Source: Burkholderiales bacterium
Lineage (GTDB): Bacteria; Pseudomonadota; Gammaproteobacteria; Burkholderiales; Thiobacillaceae
NCBI GenBank assembly: GCA_005793645.1
Contig: SXRG01000087.1
Coordinates: 1-6,970, forward strand
Length of the DNA: 6,970 bases
Reading direction: 5' to 3'
Part shown: positions 5,331-6,970 of the stretch, piece after piece
Layout of the letters: each line of letters starts with the position of its first letter
Numbering within the stretch: the first letter of the stretch is position 1
Translations under genes and position numbers: made by a program
The notes under the pieces: generated by a model
Told to the model about the DNA's origin: nothing
The model's input: the letters and a program-made list of their open reading frames with translations, nothing else
Database searches by the model: none

Positions 5331-6970
5331 ATGAACATCACGGTTGCAGAACTGCTTGTCCGCTACATGGAGCGGTTGGGGATTGATACGGTATTTGGGA
5401 TCCCTGGCGCACATATCCTGCCGGTGTATGACCACCTTTATGCCTCGAAGATTCGTACCGTGCTGGTCAAACACGAGCAAGGTGCGGCCTTTATGGCGGG
5501 CGGTTACGCACGCGCATCGGGGCGTATCGGGGCCTGTATCACGACCGCTGGGCCGGGCGCAACGAATCTGGTGACCGGAATCGCCAATGCCTACGCGGAC
5601 AGCCTGCCGGTTCTGGTCATTACAGGTGAGACCGCCACCCGTTTTTTTGGTAAAGGGGGATTGCAGGAGAGCTCCGGCGAGGGGGGCAGCATTGATCAGG
5701 TGGCCTTGTTTGCCGGGATCACGCGCTATCATAAACTGATCGAACGCACGGATTACCTGCTGACGGTGCTGCAACAAGCGGCCAAGCATCTGCGTTCTGG
5801 AACGCCCGGTCCGGTTGTCTTGAGCCTCCCTTTCAATATCCAGAAGGAAGTGGTGGATGACGCCATCCTGGAGCAGATCGCCTTGGGTTCTGGCTGCTGC
5901 GAATACGGGGTCAGCACGCAAGCCATCGAAAAGAGCGTAGCCCTGATTCGCGCTGCGGAGCGTCCGCTCATCGTGGCTGGCCATGGTTGCCTGCGGGCCG
6001 GTGCCCAGGAATCGCTGGCCCACATCAGCCAGCGGCTTAATATCCCGGTCGCCAGTAGCCTCAAGGCCAAGGGGGTGTTTGATGAGCGTTCCCCGCTGGC
6101 GCTGGGTAGTCTGGGTGTTACCTCCAGTGGCTATGCCATGCGCTATCTAGAGCAGAAATCCGATTTGGTGTTGGTGTTCGGGGCGGGGTTCAACGAGCGC
6201 ACCAGCTATGCGTGGGACGGCAATCTGTTGGCGGGAAAACGCCTCATTCAAGTAGACAACAGCGGCCAGCAACTAGAAAAAGTCTTCTGTGCCGATCTGG
6301 CGGTGCAGGCAGACCTGGGTGTCTATCTGGTGGCGCTGGATGCGGTGCTGGTGAAAGAGAAACTGCCGGCCAAGGCATCGGTGGATATTGCGGCCTTCAT
6401 CGCTAACTTTCAGGCTGAGGCCAATGCTGCTGGCACGACGATCTTTAATCACCAGTTTGACCATGTCCGCGCCTTCTATGGATGGTTGGAACAGCGTTTT
6501 CCTGATGGTTTGGCGATGTTTGATGACAACATTGTGTTTGCACAGAACTTCTACCGGGTCTCCGCCCAGGACCGTTTTTACCCGAATACTGGCATTTCTT
6601 CGCTGGGTCACGCCGTTCCTGCGGCTATCGGCGCTGGCTGTACGCTTAGAAAACCGCTGTTCGCCATCCTTGGCGACGGGGGTTTCCAGATGTGCGCCAT
6701 GGAGGTTATGACGGCGGTGAACTATGGTATTGCGCTGACTATCGTCCTGTTCAACAACAGCACCATGGGCCTCATCCGCAAGAATCAGCACTACCTTTAC
6801 AACAGCCGTTTCATTGACTGCGATTTCATCAATCCTGACTATGCGTTGCTGGCGCAATCCTTTGGTATCGTGCATCGTCGCCTGGAAAGTGAGGCGGATT
6901 TGGCGCAGCTGGAGACAGTCGATTTCCACCACGGCGTCAACCTCATCGAGATCATGCTGGATCAGGACGC
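5331..6970 (+). CDS. Acetolactate synthase-like ThDP-dependent enzyme, 3' end cut by window edge
   Basis: The frame stays open from ATG 5331 to the window end (546 codons). An in-frame TGA at 5307 and the typical N-terminus (VAELLVRYMERLGIDTVFGIPG) support this start. Three domains are visible. The pyrimidine-binding domain has catalytic Glu49 in KHEQGAAF and the TTAGPGATN loop (71-79). The central domain has RPLIVAGHGCLRAGA (211-225). The C-terminal pyrophosphate-binding domain has the ThDP/magnesium motif GDGGF (448-452) through NN (475-476). The fold and motifs are those of the acetolactate synthase/benzoylformate decarboxylase superfamily. Compared with canonical IlvB, there is a glycine-rich insert near residues 107-121 (GKGGLQESSGEGGS), and SSLGHAVPAAIGA (423-435) replaces the usual MGxGLPAAIGA. 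No regulatory-subunit gene is visible. LIEIMLD (538-544) is normally close to the end, so little is missing. The reaction (carboligation or 2-oxoacid decarboxylation) cannot be decided here. Confidence 0.88.
   Translation, partial: MNITVAELLVRYMERLGIDTVFGIPGAHILPVYDHLYASKIRTVLVKHEQGAAFMAGGYARASGRIGACITTAGPGATNLVTGIANAYADSLPVLVITGETATRFFGKGGLQESSGEGGSIDQVALFAGITRYHKLIERTDYLLTVLQQAAKHLRSGTPGPVVLSLPFNIQKEVVDDAILEQIALGSGCCEYGVSTQAIEKSVALIRAAERPLIVAGHGCLRAGAQESLAHISQRLNIPVASSLKAKGVFDERSPLALGSLGVTSSGYAMRYLEQKSDLVLVFGAGFNERTSYAWDGNLLAGKRLIQVDNSGQQLEKVFCADLAVQADLGVYLVALDAVLVKEKLPAKASVDIAAFIANFQAEANAAGTTIFNHQFDHVRAFYGWLEQRFPDGLAMFDDNIVFAQNFYRVSAQDRFYPNTGISSLGHAVPAAIGAGCTLRKPLFAILGDGGFQMCAMEVMTAVNYGIALTIVLFNNSTMGLIRKNQHYLYNSRFIDCDFINPDYALLAQSFGIVHRRLESEADLAQLETVDFHHGVNLIEIMLDQD

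Noticed and set aside
5271..6023. Minus-strand open frame (250 codons) opposite the ThDP enzyme
   Set aside because: The plus strand here encodes clear ThDP-enzyme motifs. The antisense translation has no family signature, and its start would lie inside the opposing gene.
6273..6932. Minus-strand open frame (219 codons) near the right edge
   Set aside because: It is antisense to the GDG...NN cofactor motif region of the ThDP enzyme and has no recognisable protein features.

Overview
The window reads as a compact, moderately GC-rich chromosomal stretch from a proteobacterium. The UvrB closely follows the proteobacterial pattern, so I favour a beta- or gammaproteobacterium, but nothing visible fixes the genus. 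There is no sign of phage, IS elements, CRISPR, tRNA or rRNA. Six genes plus one very small ORF fill almost all of it, and the only gap near 100 bases lies between two divergent genes.

Left part, plus strand (1-4586): the 3' six-sevenths of uvrB (excision-repair damage-recognition helicase) is followed after 40 bp by an hflX-type ribosome-associated GTPase with two extra segments. A short-chain dehydrogenase/reductase follows, its GTG start overlapping the hflX stop (GTGA). The dehydrogenase stop in turn overlaps the ATG of a 19-codon ORF (ATGA) that has a strong Shine-Dalgarno sequence. Next is a low-molecular-weight protein tyrosine phosphatase in the same frame as the small ORF. The hflX-dehydrogenase-small ORF-phosphatase run looks like one translationally coupled transcription unit; uvrB may or may not be part of it.

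Right part (4570-6970): a minus-strand gene for an FmdE-like protein converges on the phosphatase gene and overlaps its last 17 bases. Divergent from it, a plus-strand acetolactate-synthase-like thiamine-diphosphate enzyme begins at 5331 and runs off the right edge with only a short C-terminal tail missing. The gap between these two genes holds an 18-bp palindrome (CATTGA-N6-TCAATG) resembling an FNR/ANR/DNR operator. This raises the possibility of oxygen- or redox-responsive control of one or both genes.

Most genes belong to well-known families. The points that deserve a second look are the small coupled ORF, the FNR-like site, the substrate of the diverged ThDP enzyme, the FmdE-like protein, an Asn-to-Tyr change in a conserved UvrB helicase motif, and the HflX insertions. 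I see no convincing evidence of a wholly new system.
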